Shown piece by piece: positions 17,742 through 27,294 of a stretch of DNA of 64,000 bases. Positions within the stretch are counted from its first letter, which is position 1, and each line of letters opens with the position of its first letter. Made by a program: the position numbers and the translations under genes. This stretch comes from UBA8752 sp036159995. Its GTDB lineage: Bacteria; Bacteroidota; Bacteroidia; Flavobacteriales_D; Sanyastnellaceae. The notes beneath the pieces are model-generated. The model did no database searches and had not been told where the DNA came from. It was given only the letters and a program-made list of their open reading frames with translations. The DNA lies in the NCBI GenBank assembly GCA_036159995.1, contig JAYYEI010000049.1, positions 62,001-126,000 on the forward strand. Direction: 5' to 3'.

Positions 17742-18164
17742 ATGGCTACGACCCTTCGACTCGACATCGAGGAAGAGGAACTGCCCTTCGATTTTCTCGG
17801 GGTGAGTTGCGCTGATGCCGGTCACCGTTTCTGCTGGAATCTCAATCGCAAGCTGGGCACCCGACTCGCCTTCCACATCGAGCTCGAAGTGACCCACAAG
17901 AAGCGGCCGCCCACCCGACACTGCGTCTGGCGGCACGAGGATGAACTCGGAGGCTGGTCCTTCGATGTCGTCTGGAACCGGTCGCCGGAAGGGGCAATGA
18001 TCCCCACCCTCGTCCACTTCGACTACCTGCTGCGCATCGAATCCATGATCGGTGAACAGGCGGAGCGGTTGATGGACTCCCTGCGCTCCATGCGCCGCGT
18101 CGCTGCCTGCTTCCCTGTGGAGGCATCCAGCGTTGAGGGCCATGCAGTGCTGCACTATGAATGA
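17742..18164 (+). CDS. IPExxxVDY-family protein
   Basis: 140 residues. In Bacteroidota a family named for an IPExxxVDY motif sits between rnc and pyk, as here. This copy keeps the N-terminal LPFDFLGVSCADAGHRFCWNL-type block and the late NRSPEGAMIPTLVHFDYLLRI block, but the signature reads IPTLVHFDY, so the Glu is replaced and Val is Phe. Function is unknown. Its last bases overlap the start chosen for pyk. Confidence 0.72.
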   Translation: MATTLRLDIEEEELPFDFLGVSCADAGHRFCWNLNRKLGTRLAFHIELEVTHKKRPPTRHCVWRHEDELGGWSFDVVWNRSPEGAMIPTLVHFDYLLRIESMIGEQAERLMDSLRSMRRVAACFPVEASSVEGHAVLHYE

Positions 18165-19602
18165 ATCAAACGCACGCGAGATGTCGCAGAAATTCACCAA
18201 GATCGTCGCCACCGTCGGCCCGGCCAGCACCTCGCCCGAGGTCCTGGAGGGCCTGATCCGCGAAGGGGTCAACGTCATCCGCCTCAACTTCTCCCACGGG
18301 GAGCACGCCATCCACGCTGCCACGGTAGAGAAGGTCAAGGCCATCGATGCCAAGCTCGGGACGCACACGGCGCTGCTCGCCGACATGCAGGGCCCGAAGC
18401 TGCGCGTGGGCATGATGGAGGACGGCGCTGAACTCGTCAACGGCAACCAACTCACCATCAAGGTGGGCGAGGGCACCGGCAATGCCGAAGTGGCCTGGAC
18501 CCGCTATGAGAAGTTCGCGGCCGACGTCAAGGCCGGGGAGCCCGTGCTGTTGGACGATGGCAAACTCCGCCTGCGCGTGGACGAGACGAATGGCGTCGAC
18601 ACGGTGGTCTGCACGGTGGAGCACGGTGGCATCCTCCATTCCCGGAAAGGCTTGAACCTGCCTTCCACCGCCATCAGCTTGCCGAGCCTGACCGAAAAGG
18701 ACCGGGAGGACCTTGTCTTCGCCTTGAGCATCGGCGTGGACTGGATTGGACTGAGCTTCGTCCGTTCGTCGGCGGATGTGATCGATTTACGGGAGCGCAT
18801 CCAGCAGGCGGGCAGTCACGCCCGGATTGTGGCCAAGGTGGAGAAGCCCGAGGCGGTAGACGATCTCGAGGGCATTGTGAAGGCGACCGATTCGGTGATG
18901 ATCGCCCGGGGCGACCTCGGTGTTGAGGTCCCGATGGAGCAGGTCCCCATGATCCAGAAGCGGACCATCGAGCTGTGCCAGCGCGAGGGCAAGCCGGTCA
19001 TCGTGGCCACCCAGATGATGGAGTCGATGGTGGACAACATTGCGCCCACCCGGGCCGAGGTCACTGACGTGGCCAACGCGGTCTTCGACGGGGCGGACGC
19101 CGTCATGCTCAGCGGGGAGACCTCCGTGGGCAAGCACCCCATCGAGGTCATCAAAGCCATGCGCGCCATCGTCACCGAGATCGAGAAGGAGCCGCGCATC
19201 TATTACACGCACCGCGAGCAGCGGGACATCCGGCCCGAGCGGCTCGTGACGGACGCCATCTGCTACAACGCCTGCGAGTTGGCCCAGAGGGTCGGCGCCC
19301 AGGCCATTGTGACCATGACGTTCAGTGGATACACCGCCTACAAGGTGGCCAGCCAGCGGCCCAATGCGCCGATCCATGTGTTCACGGGCAACAAGAACAT
19401 CCTTGGCCAGCTCGCCCTGTGCTGGGGTGTGGTCGCCCACCACTACGACAAGATGATTTCCACGGACCACACCATCTCGGACGTCAAGACCATCCTTCAA
19501 CGGGAAGGGGCTGTCGGGGACGGGGACCGCATCATCCACGTGGCCAGCATGCCCATCGCCGAGGCGGGGATGTCCAACATGCTCAAGGTCAGCGAAATCT
19601 GA
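18157..19602 (+). CDS. pyk: Pyruvate kinase
   Basis: Last step of glycolysis (PEP + ADP to pyruvate + ATP); 481 residues from ATG 18157 or 473 from ATG 18181, where the family-typical MSQKFTKIVATVGPAS begins. The nucleotide and metal motifs are present: MQGPKLRVG, LSFVRSSADV, the MIARGDLGVEVP metal-binding signature (about residue 247), the conserved QMMESM helix and the C-terminal allosteric domain. The upstream start would overlap the IPExxxVDY gene by eight bases. Confidence 0.95.
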   Translation: MNESNAREMSQKFTKIVATVGPASTSPEVLEGLIREGVNVIRLNFSHGEHAIHAATVEKVKAIDAKLGTHTALLADMQGPKLRVGMMEDGAELVNGNQLTIKVGEGTGNAEVAWTRYEKFAADVKAGEPVLLDDGKLRLRVDETNGVDTVVCTVEHGGILHSRKGLNLPSTAISLPSLTEKDREDLVFALSIGVDWIGLSFVRSSADVIDLRERIQQAGSHARIVAKVEKPEAVDDLEGIVKATDSVMIARGDLGVEVPMEQVPMIQKRTIELCQREGKPVIVATQMMESMVDNIAPTRAEVTDVANAVFDGADAVMLSGETSVGKHPIEVIKAMRAIVTEIEKEPRIYYTHREQRDIRPERLVTDAICYNACELAQRVGAQAIVTMTFSGYTAYKVASQRPNAPIHVFTGNKNILGQLALCWGVVAHHYDKMISTDHTISDVKTILQREGAVGDGDRIIHVASMPIAEAGMSNMLKVSEI

Positions 19603-19628
19603 TCCTTCCAACCGGCAGGGGTCCGGGT

Positions 19629-19636
19629 TATCTTCG
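19629..19636 (+). promoter_or_regulatory. -7 box TATCTTCG of ileS
   Basis: TAnnTTCG box in the 78-base pyk-ileS gap, 44 bases before the ileS ATG. Confidence 0.5.
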
Positions 19637-19680
19637 CGCGACCGGAGGCGGCCCCATTTCCCGTCATCCGCCACCCAGCC

Positions 19681-22600
19681 ATGACCCGACGTTTCCCCGA
19701 ACGAGGCCCCCTGGACCTGCCCGCCATCGCCGATGACGTGATGCGGCAGTGGGAGGAGGGCGATGTGTTCCAGCGCAGCGTGGACTCCCGCCCCGAGGGC
19801 CGCCGATTCGTCTTCTTCGAGGGACCGCCCTCCGCCAACGGCAAGCCGGGCATCCACCACGTGATGGCGCGGGCGCTAAAGGACCTGTTCTGCCGGTACC
19901 GCACCCTCAAGGGCGAACGCGTCGAGCGCAAGGCCGGATGGGACACCCATGGCCTGCCTGTCGAACTTGGCGTCGAGAAGGCCCTCGGCATCACCAAGGA
20001 AGACATCGGCCGCTCCATTTCCGTGGAGGAATACAACACCGCCTGTCGGGAGTCCGTCATGCGGTACACCGCCGAATGGAACGACCTGACCCGCCGCATG
20101 GGATACTGGGTCGACATGGAGTCCCCCTACGTCACCTACGAGCCGAAGTACATGGAATCCGTGTGGTGGCTGCTCTCGCAGATGCATGCCAAGGGCCTGC
20201 TCTACAAGGGCTACACCATTCAACCGTACAGCCCCAAGGCGGGCACGGGACTCAGCAGCCACGAGCTCAACCAGCCGGGCGCCTACCGCGACGTGACGGA
20301 CACCACGGTGGTGGCACAGTTCCGGCTCCTGCCGGACAGCGCAGACCGGGTTCGGGCGATGGCCGGCGGCGGAGCCGGCGACCTGCCGGTGGACCTGCTG
20401 GCCTGGACGACCACCCCGTGGACCCTGCCGTCCAATACGGCCCTGACCATCGGAGAGAAGATCGAGTACCACATCGTCAAGACGGCCAACCGTTACACCG
20501 GGGAGGCCGGCATCGTGGTGCTGGCCGCCGCCTTGCACGGCAAGCACTTCGGGGGCAAGAAGGCCCCGGAATCGGAGGTGCTCGCGACGGTGACGGGCGC
20601 CGACCTGGTCGGCCTGCGGTATGAGCAGTTGATCGACTGGGCCCAGCCGATGGACGCGCCCGAGGAGGCGTTCCGCGTGATTCCGGGCGACTTCGTGACC
20701 ACGGAGGACGGCACCGGCATCGTGCACACCGCCCCGACCTTCGGTGCCGACGACGCCCGGGTCGCGCAGGCCGCCAGGGTGCCTCCCCTGCTGGTCGATG
20801 ATGGCCAGGGCAACGGCGTTCCGCTGGTGGACCTTCAGGGCCGCCTGCGTCCAGAATGCGGACCGCTCGCCGGCCGGTACGTCAAGCAGGAGTACCACGA
20901 CGGCGACGCACCGGAGAAGTCGGTGGACGTCGAGATCGCCATTGACCTGAAGACCCGCGGCCGGGCCTTCCTCGTCGAGAAGTACAAGCACAGCTACCCG
21001 CACTGCTGGCGGACAGACCGTCCGGTCCTCTACTACCCGCTGGACAGCTGGTTCATCCGCGCCACCGCCGCCAAGGACCGCATGCGGGCGCTCAATGACA
21101 CGATCCAGTGGAAGCCGGCTGCGACCGGCACGGGCCGTTTCGGCAAGTGGCTGGAGAACCTCAACGACTGGAACCTCAGCCGATCGCGGTATTGGGGCAT
21201 TCCGATTCCCATCTGGCGGACCGAGGACGGCACCGAGGAGCGCTGCATCGGTTCTGCGGAGGAGCTCTATACGGCGTGTACCGAGGCTGTGGAAGCGGGC
21301 TTGATGGACGCCCACCCATTTGCGGACTTCGTGCCGGGCGACATGTCCGATGAGAATTACGCCCGCATCGACCTGCACAAGCACGTTGTGGACGGCATCG
21401 TGCTCAGGGCGGCCGACGGCCGACCGATGCACCGCGAGGCCGACCTGATCGACGTCTGGTTCGATTCCGGCAGCATGCCCTATGCCCAGTGGCATTACCC
21501 CTTCGAGAACCGGGACCGCGTCGAGGGCCCGGATGGCGGCCTCGCCTTCCCCGCTGACTTCATCGCCGAGGGCGTGGACCAGACCCGCGGTTGGTTCTAC
21601 ACCCTGCACGCCATCGCGACAATGGTCTTCGACCAGGTCGCGTACAAGACCGTGGTCTCCAACGGACTCGTGCTGGACAAGAATGGCCAGAAGATGTCCA
21701 AGCGCCTGGGCAATGCGGTGGATCCGTTCGAGACCCTCGCCCAATACGGCCCCGACGCCACGCGCTGGTACATGCTGACCAACGCGCAGCCATGGGACAA
21801 TCTGCGTTTCGACACCGAGGGCATCGGCGAGGTGCAGCGGAAGTTCTTTGGCACGTTGCACAACACCTACGCCTTCTTTGCCCTGTACGCGGGCATCGAT
21901 GGCTGGACCCCGGAGTCCGAGGCCCCCGCGGTGGCGGACCGACCGGAACTCGACCGGTGGATCCTGAGCCGGCTCCATACCTGCATCGCGGGCGTCGAGG
22001 AGGCCTTCGACAGCTTTGAGCCCACCCGGGCCGGCCGCCTGGTGCAGTCCTTCGTGGTGGACGACCTCAGCAACTGGTACGTGCGCCTCGGACGCCGTCG
22101 GTTCTGGAAGAGCGACTCGGACACGGACAAGGCCGCGGCCTATGCGACGCTGCACGAATGCCTGCGCACCGTGTCGCTGCTCGCCTCGCCCATCGCCCCC
22201 TTCTTCATGGACCGCCTCTGGCAGGACCTGGGGGGTGCAGATTCCGTGCACCTTGCCGACTGGCCGGCCGAACAGAACGGATTGCGGGACGCCGAGCTGG
22301 AGGCCCGGATGGATCTGGCCCAACGCCTGAGCTCGCTCACCCTCAGCCTGCGCAAGCGGGAGAAGATCCGCGTGCGCCAGCCGCTCGGCCGCATCCTCGT
22401 TCCCGTGTTGGACGCCGCATTCGGAGCGCGGCTGGAGGCCGTGGCCGAGCTCGTCCAAGGGGAGGTCAACGTCAAGGCGGTGGAGCCCCTCGCCGAGGAC
22501 AGTGACATCCTGACCAAGCGCCTGAAGGCCGACTTCAAGAAGCTCGGTCCTCGCTACGGCAAGCGCATGAAGGCGGTGGCCGCCGCCATTGGCCAGCTTG

Positions 22601-23040
22601 ACCAGGACGCGATCCGCAATTTGGAGCGCCACGGCAAGCTGGACCTCAATCTCGAGGACGGTCCCGTGGAACTGCTGCTCGACGACGTGGAGGTGCAGAC
22701 GGAGGACATTCCGGGCTGGCTCGTGGCTGGCGAGGGCGGCGTGACTGTCGCGCTCGATATCGAGATCACCCCTGAACTGCGGTCCGAGGGCCTCGCCAGG
22801 GAGCTCGTCAACCGCATCCAGCAACAGCGCAAGGACGCCGGGCTGGAGGTCACCGACCGCATTGCCCTGACCCTCGAGGGGCCGCAGGAATTGCAGGATT
22901 CCGTGGCTTCCAATTTGGACTATATTCGGGCCGAGACCCTCGCAGAGAGTGTGGAATGGGGCCCGGTGGGGCCGGAGGCGAAGGAAGAGGAATTGGAACC
23001 CGAATTGACTGTGGCGATGTCCATGGTCGCCATTCAATGA
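19681..23040 (+). CDS. ileS: Isoleucyl-tRNA synthetase
   Basis: Class Ia synthetase for tRNA-Ile, 1119 residues. The HIGH-equivalent (PPSANGKPGIHHVMAR, about residue 57) has the Bacteroidota/eukaryote-like wording. KMSKR (GQKMSKRLGNAVDPF) is near 671. The CP1 editing domain and a long C-terminal region are present. The opening PLDLPAIADDVMRQWEEGDVF is typical. Followed after three bases by the DksA/TraR gene and then lspA, a usual Bacteroidota order. Confidence 0.96.
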   Translation: MTRRFPERGPLDLPAIADDVMRQWEEGDVFQRSVDSRPEGRRFVFFEGPPSANGKPGIHHVMARALKDLFCRYRTLKGERVERKAGWDTHGLPVELGVEKALGITKEDIGRSISVEEYNTACRESVMRYTAEWNDLTRRMGYWVDMESPYVTYEPKYMESVWWLLSQMHAKGLLYKGYTIQPYSPKAGTGLSSHELNQPGAYRDVTDTTVVAQFRLLPDSADRVRAMAGGGAGDLPVDLLAWTTTPWTLPSNTALTIGEKIEYHIVKTANRYTGEAGIVVLAAALHGKHFGGKKAPESEVLATVTGADLVGLRYEQLIDWAQPMDAPEEAFRVIPGDFVTTEDGTGIVHTAPTFGADDARVAQAARVPPLLVDDGQGNGVPLVDLQGRLRPECGPLAGRYVKQEYHDGDAPEKSVDVEIAIDLKTRGRAFLVEKYKHSYPHCWRTDRPVLYYPLDSWFIRATAAKDRMRALNDTIQWKPAATGTGRFGKWLENLNDWNLSRSRYWGIPIPIWRTEDGTEERCIGSAEELYTACTEAVEAGLMDAHPFADFVPGDMSDENYARIDLHKHVVDGIVLRAADGRPMHREADLIDVWFDSGSMPYAQWHYPFENRDRVEGPDGGLAFPADFIAEGVDQTRGWFYTLHAIATMVFDQVAYKTVVSNGLVLDKNGQKMSKRLGNAVDPFETLAQYGPDATRWYMLTNAQPWDNLRFDTEGIGEVQRKFFGTLHNTYAFFALYAGIDGWTPESEAPAVADRPELDRWILSRLHTCIAGVEEAFDSFEPTRAGRLVQSFVVDDLSNWYVRLGRRRFWKSDSDTDKAAAYATLHECLRTVSLLASPIAPFFMDRLWQDLGGADSVHLADWPAEQNGLRDAELEARMDLAQRLSSLTLSLRKREKIRVRQPLGRILVPVLDAAFGARLEAVAELVQGEVNVKAVEPLAEDSDILTKRLKADFKKLGPRYGKRMKAVAAAIGQLDQDAIRNLERHGKLDLNLEDGPVELLLDDVEVQTEDIPGWLVAGEGGVTVALDIEITPELRSEGLARELVNRIQQQRKDAGLEVTDRIALTLEGPQELQDSVASNLDYIRAETLAESVEWGPVGPEAKEEELEPELTVAMSMVAIQ

Positions 23041-23043
23041 ACC

Positions 23044-23427
23044 ATGGCGGATACGCGTTACTCCGACTCAGACCTGAAGGAATTCGAAGAGCTGATCCAC
23101 AGCAAGCTGGAACAGGCCCGTTCGGACTTCGACCAATTGCAGCGCTCCCTGTCCTACGAGGACGACAACCGGACCGAAGACACGGCCCCGACCTTCAAGA
23201 TGATGGAGGACGGCAGTGACACGATGAGCCGGGAGGAGACGGCCCAACTCGCAGCCCGGCAGCGGAAGTTCATCATGAACCTCGAGAATGCCTTGCTCCG
23301 CATCAAGAACAAGACCTACGGGGTCTGTCGCGTGACGGGAAAGCTCATCGCCAAGGAGCGCCTGCGCCTCGTGCCGCACGCCACGATGTCCATTGAGGCG
23401 AAGAACCAGCAGGACCAGCGGCGTTGA
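23044..23427 (+). CDS. DksA/TraR-family protein with degenerate zinc finger
   Basis: 127 residues: an N-terminal coiled-coil of DksA type, an acidic EDNRTEDTAPTF loop, then a C-terminal segment YGVCRVTGKLIAKERLRLVPHA. DksA-like proteins enter the secondary channel of RNA polymerase. Only one of the four zinc-ligand cysteines remains, as in other Bacteroidota homologues of this small family (from memory), so zinc binding is unlikely. It lies between ileS and lspA, overlapping the latter by four bases (TTGA). Confidence 0.85.
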   Translation: MADTRYSDSDLKEFEELIHSKLEQARSDFDQLQRSLSYEDDNRTEDTAPTFKMMEDGSDTMSREETAQLAARQRKFIMNLENALLRIKNKTYGVCRVTGKLIAKERLRLVPHATMSIEAKNQQDQRR

Positions 23428-24074
23428 GTTCCGACACCCGGCCCGCGCATGCGGCGTGGATCGTGGCGGCCGTGCTGGTCGTGGACCAGGCGGTCAAGGT
23501 GGGCATCAAGCTGTCCTTTGCGCTCGCCGAAAAGGTGACGTGGATTCCCGGCGTCTTTGACATCCAATTCATCGAGAACGATGGCATGGCCTTCGGCTGG
23601 GCGCTGCCCGGCGCGACCGGCAAATACGTGCTGACGGCCTTCCGCATCGTGGCGGTCGTGTTCCTGTCCATCCAACTGGCCCGCATGGGCCGGACTGGGT
23701 CACCGCGTGGATTCCGCCGTGCCCTGGCGCTCATCCTCGCCGGTGCGGCGGGCAACATCCTCGACAGCGTCTTCTACGGCAAGCTCTTCACGCGCAGCTC
23801 CTTCGCGCAACCGGGAACCTGGTCCTGGCAGGGAGATTGGGGCGCCTACGCGCCGTGGTTCCGCGGCAATGTGGTCGACATGTTGCACATCACGGTCAAG
23901 TGGCCTTCCTGGTGGCCGGTGGAGTCATGGGTGGGCTACGAGGTCTTCCCGCCCATCTTCAACATCGCCGACGTGGCCATCACCTGTGGGGTGGCCTGGA
24001 TCATCCTCAAGCAGAAGAGCTGGCTCGCTCCGGCGCCTCCACCCAGTCCCCGTGTGAGCGAATCAGCTCAATGA
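23424..24074 (+). CDS. lspA: Lipoprotein signal peptidase II
   Basis: Inner-membrane aspartic protease that cleaves lipoprotein signals; 216 residues with four membrane segments. The family motifs are present: FIENDGMAFG, GAAGNILDSVFYG (first catalytic Asp) and FNIADVAITCG (second catalytic Asp). It is longer than E. coli LspA because of a hydrophilic insert (about residues 115-165), usual in Bacteroidota. Start is TTG 23424, overlapping the previous stop; no ATG lies before the first membrane segment. The last 68 bases overlap the 3' end of ispG on the other strand, and the final 15 residues (Pro/Ser-rich) are encoded there. Confidence 0.92.
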   Translation: MSSDTRPAHAAWIVAAVLVVDQAVKVGIKLSFALAEKVTWIPGVFDIQFIENDGMAFGWALPGATGKYVLTAFRIVAVVFLSIQLARMGRTGSPRGFRRALALILAGAAGNILDSVFYGKLFTRSSFAQPGTWSWQGDWGAYAPWFRGNVVDMLHITVKWPSWWPVESWVGYEVFPPIFNIADVAITCGVAWIILKQKSWLAPAPPPSPRVSESAQ

Positions 24075-25983
24075 GCGCGTCGACCGCTTCGTCCTCGGGG
24101 ATGTTGCGCTGGACCACCTCCTTTTCCTTGTAGAGCGTGATCTTGCCTGGTCCGGTTCCAACGTAGCCGTAGTCGGCGTCCGCCATCTCGCCCGGGCCGT
24201 TTACGATGCACCCCATGATGCCGATTTTGATGCCCTTGAGGTGGTCCGTCACGGCGCGGATCTTGGCGGTCGTCTCCTGCAGGTCGAAGAGGGTGCGGCC
24301 GCAAGAGGGACAGCTGATGTACTCGGTCCGGCTGATGCGCGTCCGCGTGGCCTGAAGAATGCCGAACGCCGTCCGGTTCAGGGCCTGAAGCCCGCCTTCC
24401 AGCCCCACGTCGCCGGCAATCCAGACCCCGTCTCCAAACCCGTCGAGCAGCAGGCCTCCGAGATCGGCTGCAGACTTGAGCTGCAGGGCCTCGGCGGACA
24501 GACCGTGCAGGTCCTGGCTCACGATGACGGGCAAGGTGCAACCGGCGTTGGCCAAGCGGAAGAAGGCGGCGCGGAGGGAGCGCAAGGCATTGGGCCGGGT
24601 GGTGGACAACAGGAGCACCACCGAGTCACCCCCGATTCCAGCGAGGTCCTCAGCACGCTCCGCCGTCAGCTCGTCGGCCTCGATGGCCAGCAGATTCAGG
24701 TGAGGATCGAGTTGACCCAGCTGTCGGGCCTCTTCGAAATCTGCAGACGACCACAGCGGGTGGTGCCGCTCGAGCCGACCTCCGTGCTCCTTCCACTCCT
24801 CGGCGTCTTGGATGGCCGACAGCCATCCCGGAAGGGCGAAGTCGCAGGTGCGGTTGCCGATGAAAATCAGGTCACAGGCGGCATCGTCCGCCGCCCATTT
24901 GTCCAGGTCCGTCTGGTAGCGGTGGCCGAGTCCGAACAGGCCGGCGGCGGTCAGAGGTCGCCCGGTTAGGTCGTGACAAACGACGGGCACCTGGGTCCCC
25001 CCGATGGCCCCCACGGCGGACGTGTTGCGGCGGGTGTATCCGTATCGGTCGTATCCATCCGGGGCGGGGGTGTCCGCGGCCAGCGGGTCGTCCCCGTGGC
25101 GTCCCTCCTCGGCGAGTTCCACCAGCAGGCGGGCCACAGGAATCTCGGCCTCCGGCGGTTCGGTCAAGGAAACGCGGACGGTGTCGCCCAGACCCTCGGC
25201 GAGCAGCGCCCCGATGCCGACGGCACTCTTGATGCGTCCGTCCTCGCCTTCGCCGGCCTCGGTCACGCCGAGGTGGAGGGGGTAGGCCATGCCCTCATCC
25301 CGCATGCGGTCGGCGAGCATCCGGTAGGCCTGCACCATGACCTGCGGGTTGCTGGCTTTCATCGACAGCACAATGTCGTGGTAGTCCTCATCCCGGCAGA
25401 TGTGCAGGAATTCCATGGCGCTCTCGACCATTCCGAGCGGGGTGTCGCCGTAATGGCTGAGGATGCGGTCCGACAGCGACCCGTGGTTGGTGCCGATGCG
25501 CATGGCCCGTCCGAGCGCCTTGCATTTGCGCACGAGCGGGGTGAACCGGTCGCGGATGCGGGCCAATTCGTCTGCGTAGGCCGCTTCTGTGTAGTCGTGC
25601 GTCTCAAACTTCTTCTTGTCCGCGTAATTGCCCGGGTTGACCCGAATCTTTTCGACGTGGTCCGCGGCGATTTCGGCGGCGTTTGGCGTGAAGTGGATGT
25701 CGGCGACGAGGGGAACATCGGCGTGTCCAGCCTCGTCGAGGCGGGCTCGGATGTCCCCGAGGGCCTCGGCTTCCCGTTTGCTGGGCGCCGTGATGCGCAC
25801 GATTTGGCAACCGGCCTCAATCATGCGCAGCGATTCGGCCACGGTGGCGTCCACATCCATCGTGTCCGCTGTGGTCATTGACTGGAGCACGATGGGGGCG
25901 TCTCCCCCAACGGTGACTCCCCCGATCCGGACGGGCCGGGTGGGCATCCTGCGGACGTCTCTGGCGGGCGTATTCTCGGTCAT
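24007..25983 (-). CDS. ispG: (E)-4-hydroxy-3-methylbut-2-enyl-diphosphate synthase, long form
   Basis: Fe-S enzyme of the MEP isoprenoid pathway (converts MEcPP to HMBPP). 658 residues: this is the long type of Bacteroidota, chlamydiae and plants, with an insert (about residues 285-530) between the TIM barrel and the C-terminal [4Fe-4S] domain. Barrel motifs PLVADIHFTPNAA, KIRVNPGNYADKK and GTNHGSLSDRIL are clear. Cluster ligands are in SCPSCGRT and MGCIVNGPGE. Start ATG 25983; TACGTTCA, near the -7 consensus, ends four bases upstream. The 182-base gap to the VWA gene carries promoters in both directions. Confidence 0.95.
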   Translation of the reverse strand: MTENTPARDVRRMPTRPVRIGGVTVGGDAPIVLQSMTTADTMDVDATVAESLRMIEAGCQIVRITAPSKREAEALGDIRARLDEAGHADVPLVADIHFTPNAAEIAADHVEKIRVNPGNYADKKKFETHDYTEAAYADELARIRDRFTPLVRKCKALGRAMRIGTNHGSLSDRILSHYGDTPLGMVESAMEFLHICRDEDYHDIVLSMKASNPQVMVQAYRMLADRMRDEGMAYPLHLGVTEAGEGEDGRIKSAVGIGALLAEGLGDTVRVSLTEPPEAEIPVARLLVELAEEGRHGDDPLAADTPAPDGYDRYGYTRRNTSAVGAIGGTQVPVVCHDLTGRPLTAAGLFGLGHRYQTDLDKWAADDAACDLIFIGNRTCDFALPGWLSAIQDAEEWKEHGGRLERHHPLWSSADFEEARQLGQLDPHLNLLAIEADELTAERAEDLAGIGGDSVVLLLSTTRPNALRSLRAAFFRLANAGCTLPVIVSQDLHGLSAEALQLKSAADLGGLLLDGFGDGVWIAGDVGLEGGLQALNRTAFGILQATRTRISRTEYISCPSCGRTLFDLQETTAKIRAVTDHLKGIKIGIMGCIVNGPGEMADADYGYVGTGPGKITLYKEKEVVQRNIPEDEAVDALIELIRSHGDWVEAPERASSSA

Positions 25984-26148
25984 GGGATGAACGTAGGGCG
26001 GTTCAGGATGGGGTCAGGCCGGAATGGAGGTCCACTCCGTTTCACTGTGGAAGGTAACATCCCCGGCGGCGCCCTGTTCGTTGGTTCCCGTCTGTTGTGA
26101 GTTTGTGGCTGCGGGTTGAACCGCCCCGGGCCGGACGGGTTCCCTCCT

Positions 26149-26156
26149 TAGCTTCG
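26149..26156 (+). promoter_or_regulatory. -7 box TAGCTTCG of the VWA gene
   Basis: TAnnTTCG box ending nine bases before the ATG at 26166. Confidence 0.45.
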
Positions 26157-26165
26157 ACTCCTTTC

Positions 26166-27287
26166 ATGCTCGGCATCCAATTCCACGAACTCCGTCCCGA
26201 ACGGGACCAGCGCTCGGCCTTTGAGCGCCTGCTCGAGGTGTTCACGGAAGTCATCACGCACACCAGTGGGGATGTGGCCGAGGCGCTGGATTGGATGCGG
26301 GCGTTGGATGACCAATACGGACTCACCGAGCCGGACTACACGCTCGACGATTTCATCGAGGAGCTCAAGGCCAAGGGCTACCTCCGGGAGGCGACGGGTC
26401 CTGGAAAGGGCGGCATCCAGCTCGGTTCCCGGGGGGAGCAGCACATGCGCCGACGCGCCCTCGACCAGATTTTCGGCAACCTGAGGAAGGGGGCGCAGGG
26501 CCGCCACCGCACCAAGGAGCGCGGCCAGGGGGATGAGCCCAATGAAGACCGCCGGCCCTACCGCTTCGGCGACAAGCTCGACCAGGTCGATTTCGGCGCG
26601 TCGTTGCGCAACGCCCAGATCCACCATGGACCGGGCGCGCGGAGTGGCCGGGGCGGCTTCCGCATGACCGAGGACGACCTGGTCGTGGAGGACCGCGAGC
26701 ACCGGAGCACCACCTCGACCGTGCTGATGATCGACATCAGCCACAGCATGATTCTGTACGGCGAAGACCGGATCACTCCGGCCAAGAAGGTCGCGATGGC
26801 CCTCGCGGAGTTGGTCATGGTCAAATACCCCAAGGACACCCTCGACATCGTGGTCTTTGGGGACGATGCGTGGGAGATTTCCATTGCCGATCTCCCGTAC
26901 CTGCAGGTGGGGCCGTTCCACACCAACACCGTTGCCGGCCTCGAGCGGGCCATGGACATCCTCCGCCGCCGGAAGACCCCGAACCGCCAGATCTTCATGA
27001 TCACCGACGGCAAGCCGAGTTGCCTCAAGGAGCCCGACGGGTACTACAAGAACAGCTGGGGCCTCGACCCCTACATCACAGGGAAATGCCACAATCTGGC
27101 ACGCCAGTGCCGGAAGTTGGGCATTCCCATCACCACCTTCATGATCGCCACGGACCCGGCGCTGCAGGAGTTCGTCTCGGACTTCACCGAGGCCAACAAC
27201 GGACGGGCCTTTTTCACGGGCCTCAAGGGCCTGGGCGACACGATTTTCGCCGACTTCGAACGCAACCGCCGCGGCCGTGCCCGCTGA
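26166..27287 (+). CDS. VWA-domain protein of a MoxR-type pair
   Basis: 373 residues. A charged N-terminal helical region (about 1-185, with a basic Gly/Arg-rich linker) is followed by a von Willebrand A domain. The metal-ion site is intact: DISHS (about residue 198), a Thr in HTNTVAGL and Asp in MITDGKP. It is followed after seven bases by an AAA+ ATPase of the Mg-chelatase/MoxR type. VWA plus AAA+ pairs are thought to remodel or insert cofactors into target proteins. The client here is unknown; recO comes next. Confidence 0.82.
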   Translation: MLGIQFHELRPERDQRSAFERLLEVFTEVITHTSGDVAEALDWMRALDDQYGLTEPDYTLDDFIEELKAKGYLREATGPGKGGIQLGSRGEQHMRRRALDQIFGNLRKGAQGRHRTKERGQGDEPNEDRRPYRFGDKLDQVDFGASLRNAQIHHGPGARSGRGGFRMTEDDLVVEDREHRSTTSTVLMIDISHSMILYGEDRITPAKKVAMALAELVMVKYPKDTLDIVVFGDDAWEISIADLPYLQVGPFHTNTVAGLERAMDILRRRKTPNRQIFMITDGKPSCLKEPDGYYKNSWGLDPYITGKCHNLARQCRKLGIPITTFMIATDPALQEFVSDFTEANNGRAFFTGLKGLGDTIFADFERNRRGRAR

Positions 27288-27294
27288 CGCCACC

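Noticed and set aside
19876..23037. 1053-codon - strand frame opposite ileS
   Set aside because: Mirror of a well-supported synthetase gene; the composition (Val/Gly/His/Arg/Leu) is that of antisense high-GC translation and no family is recognised.
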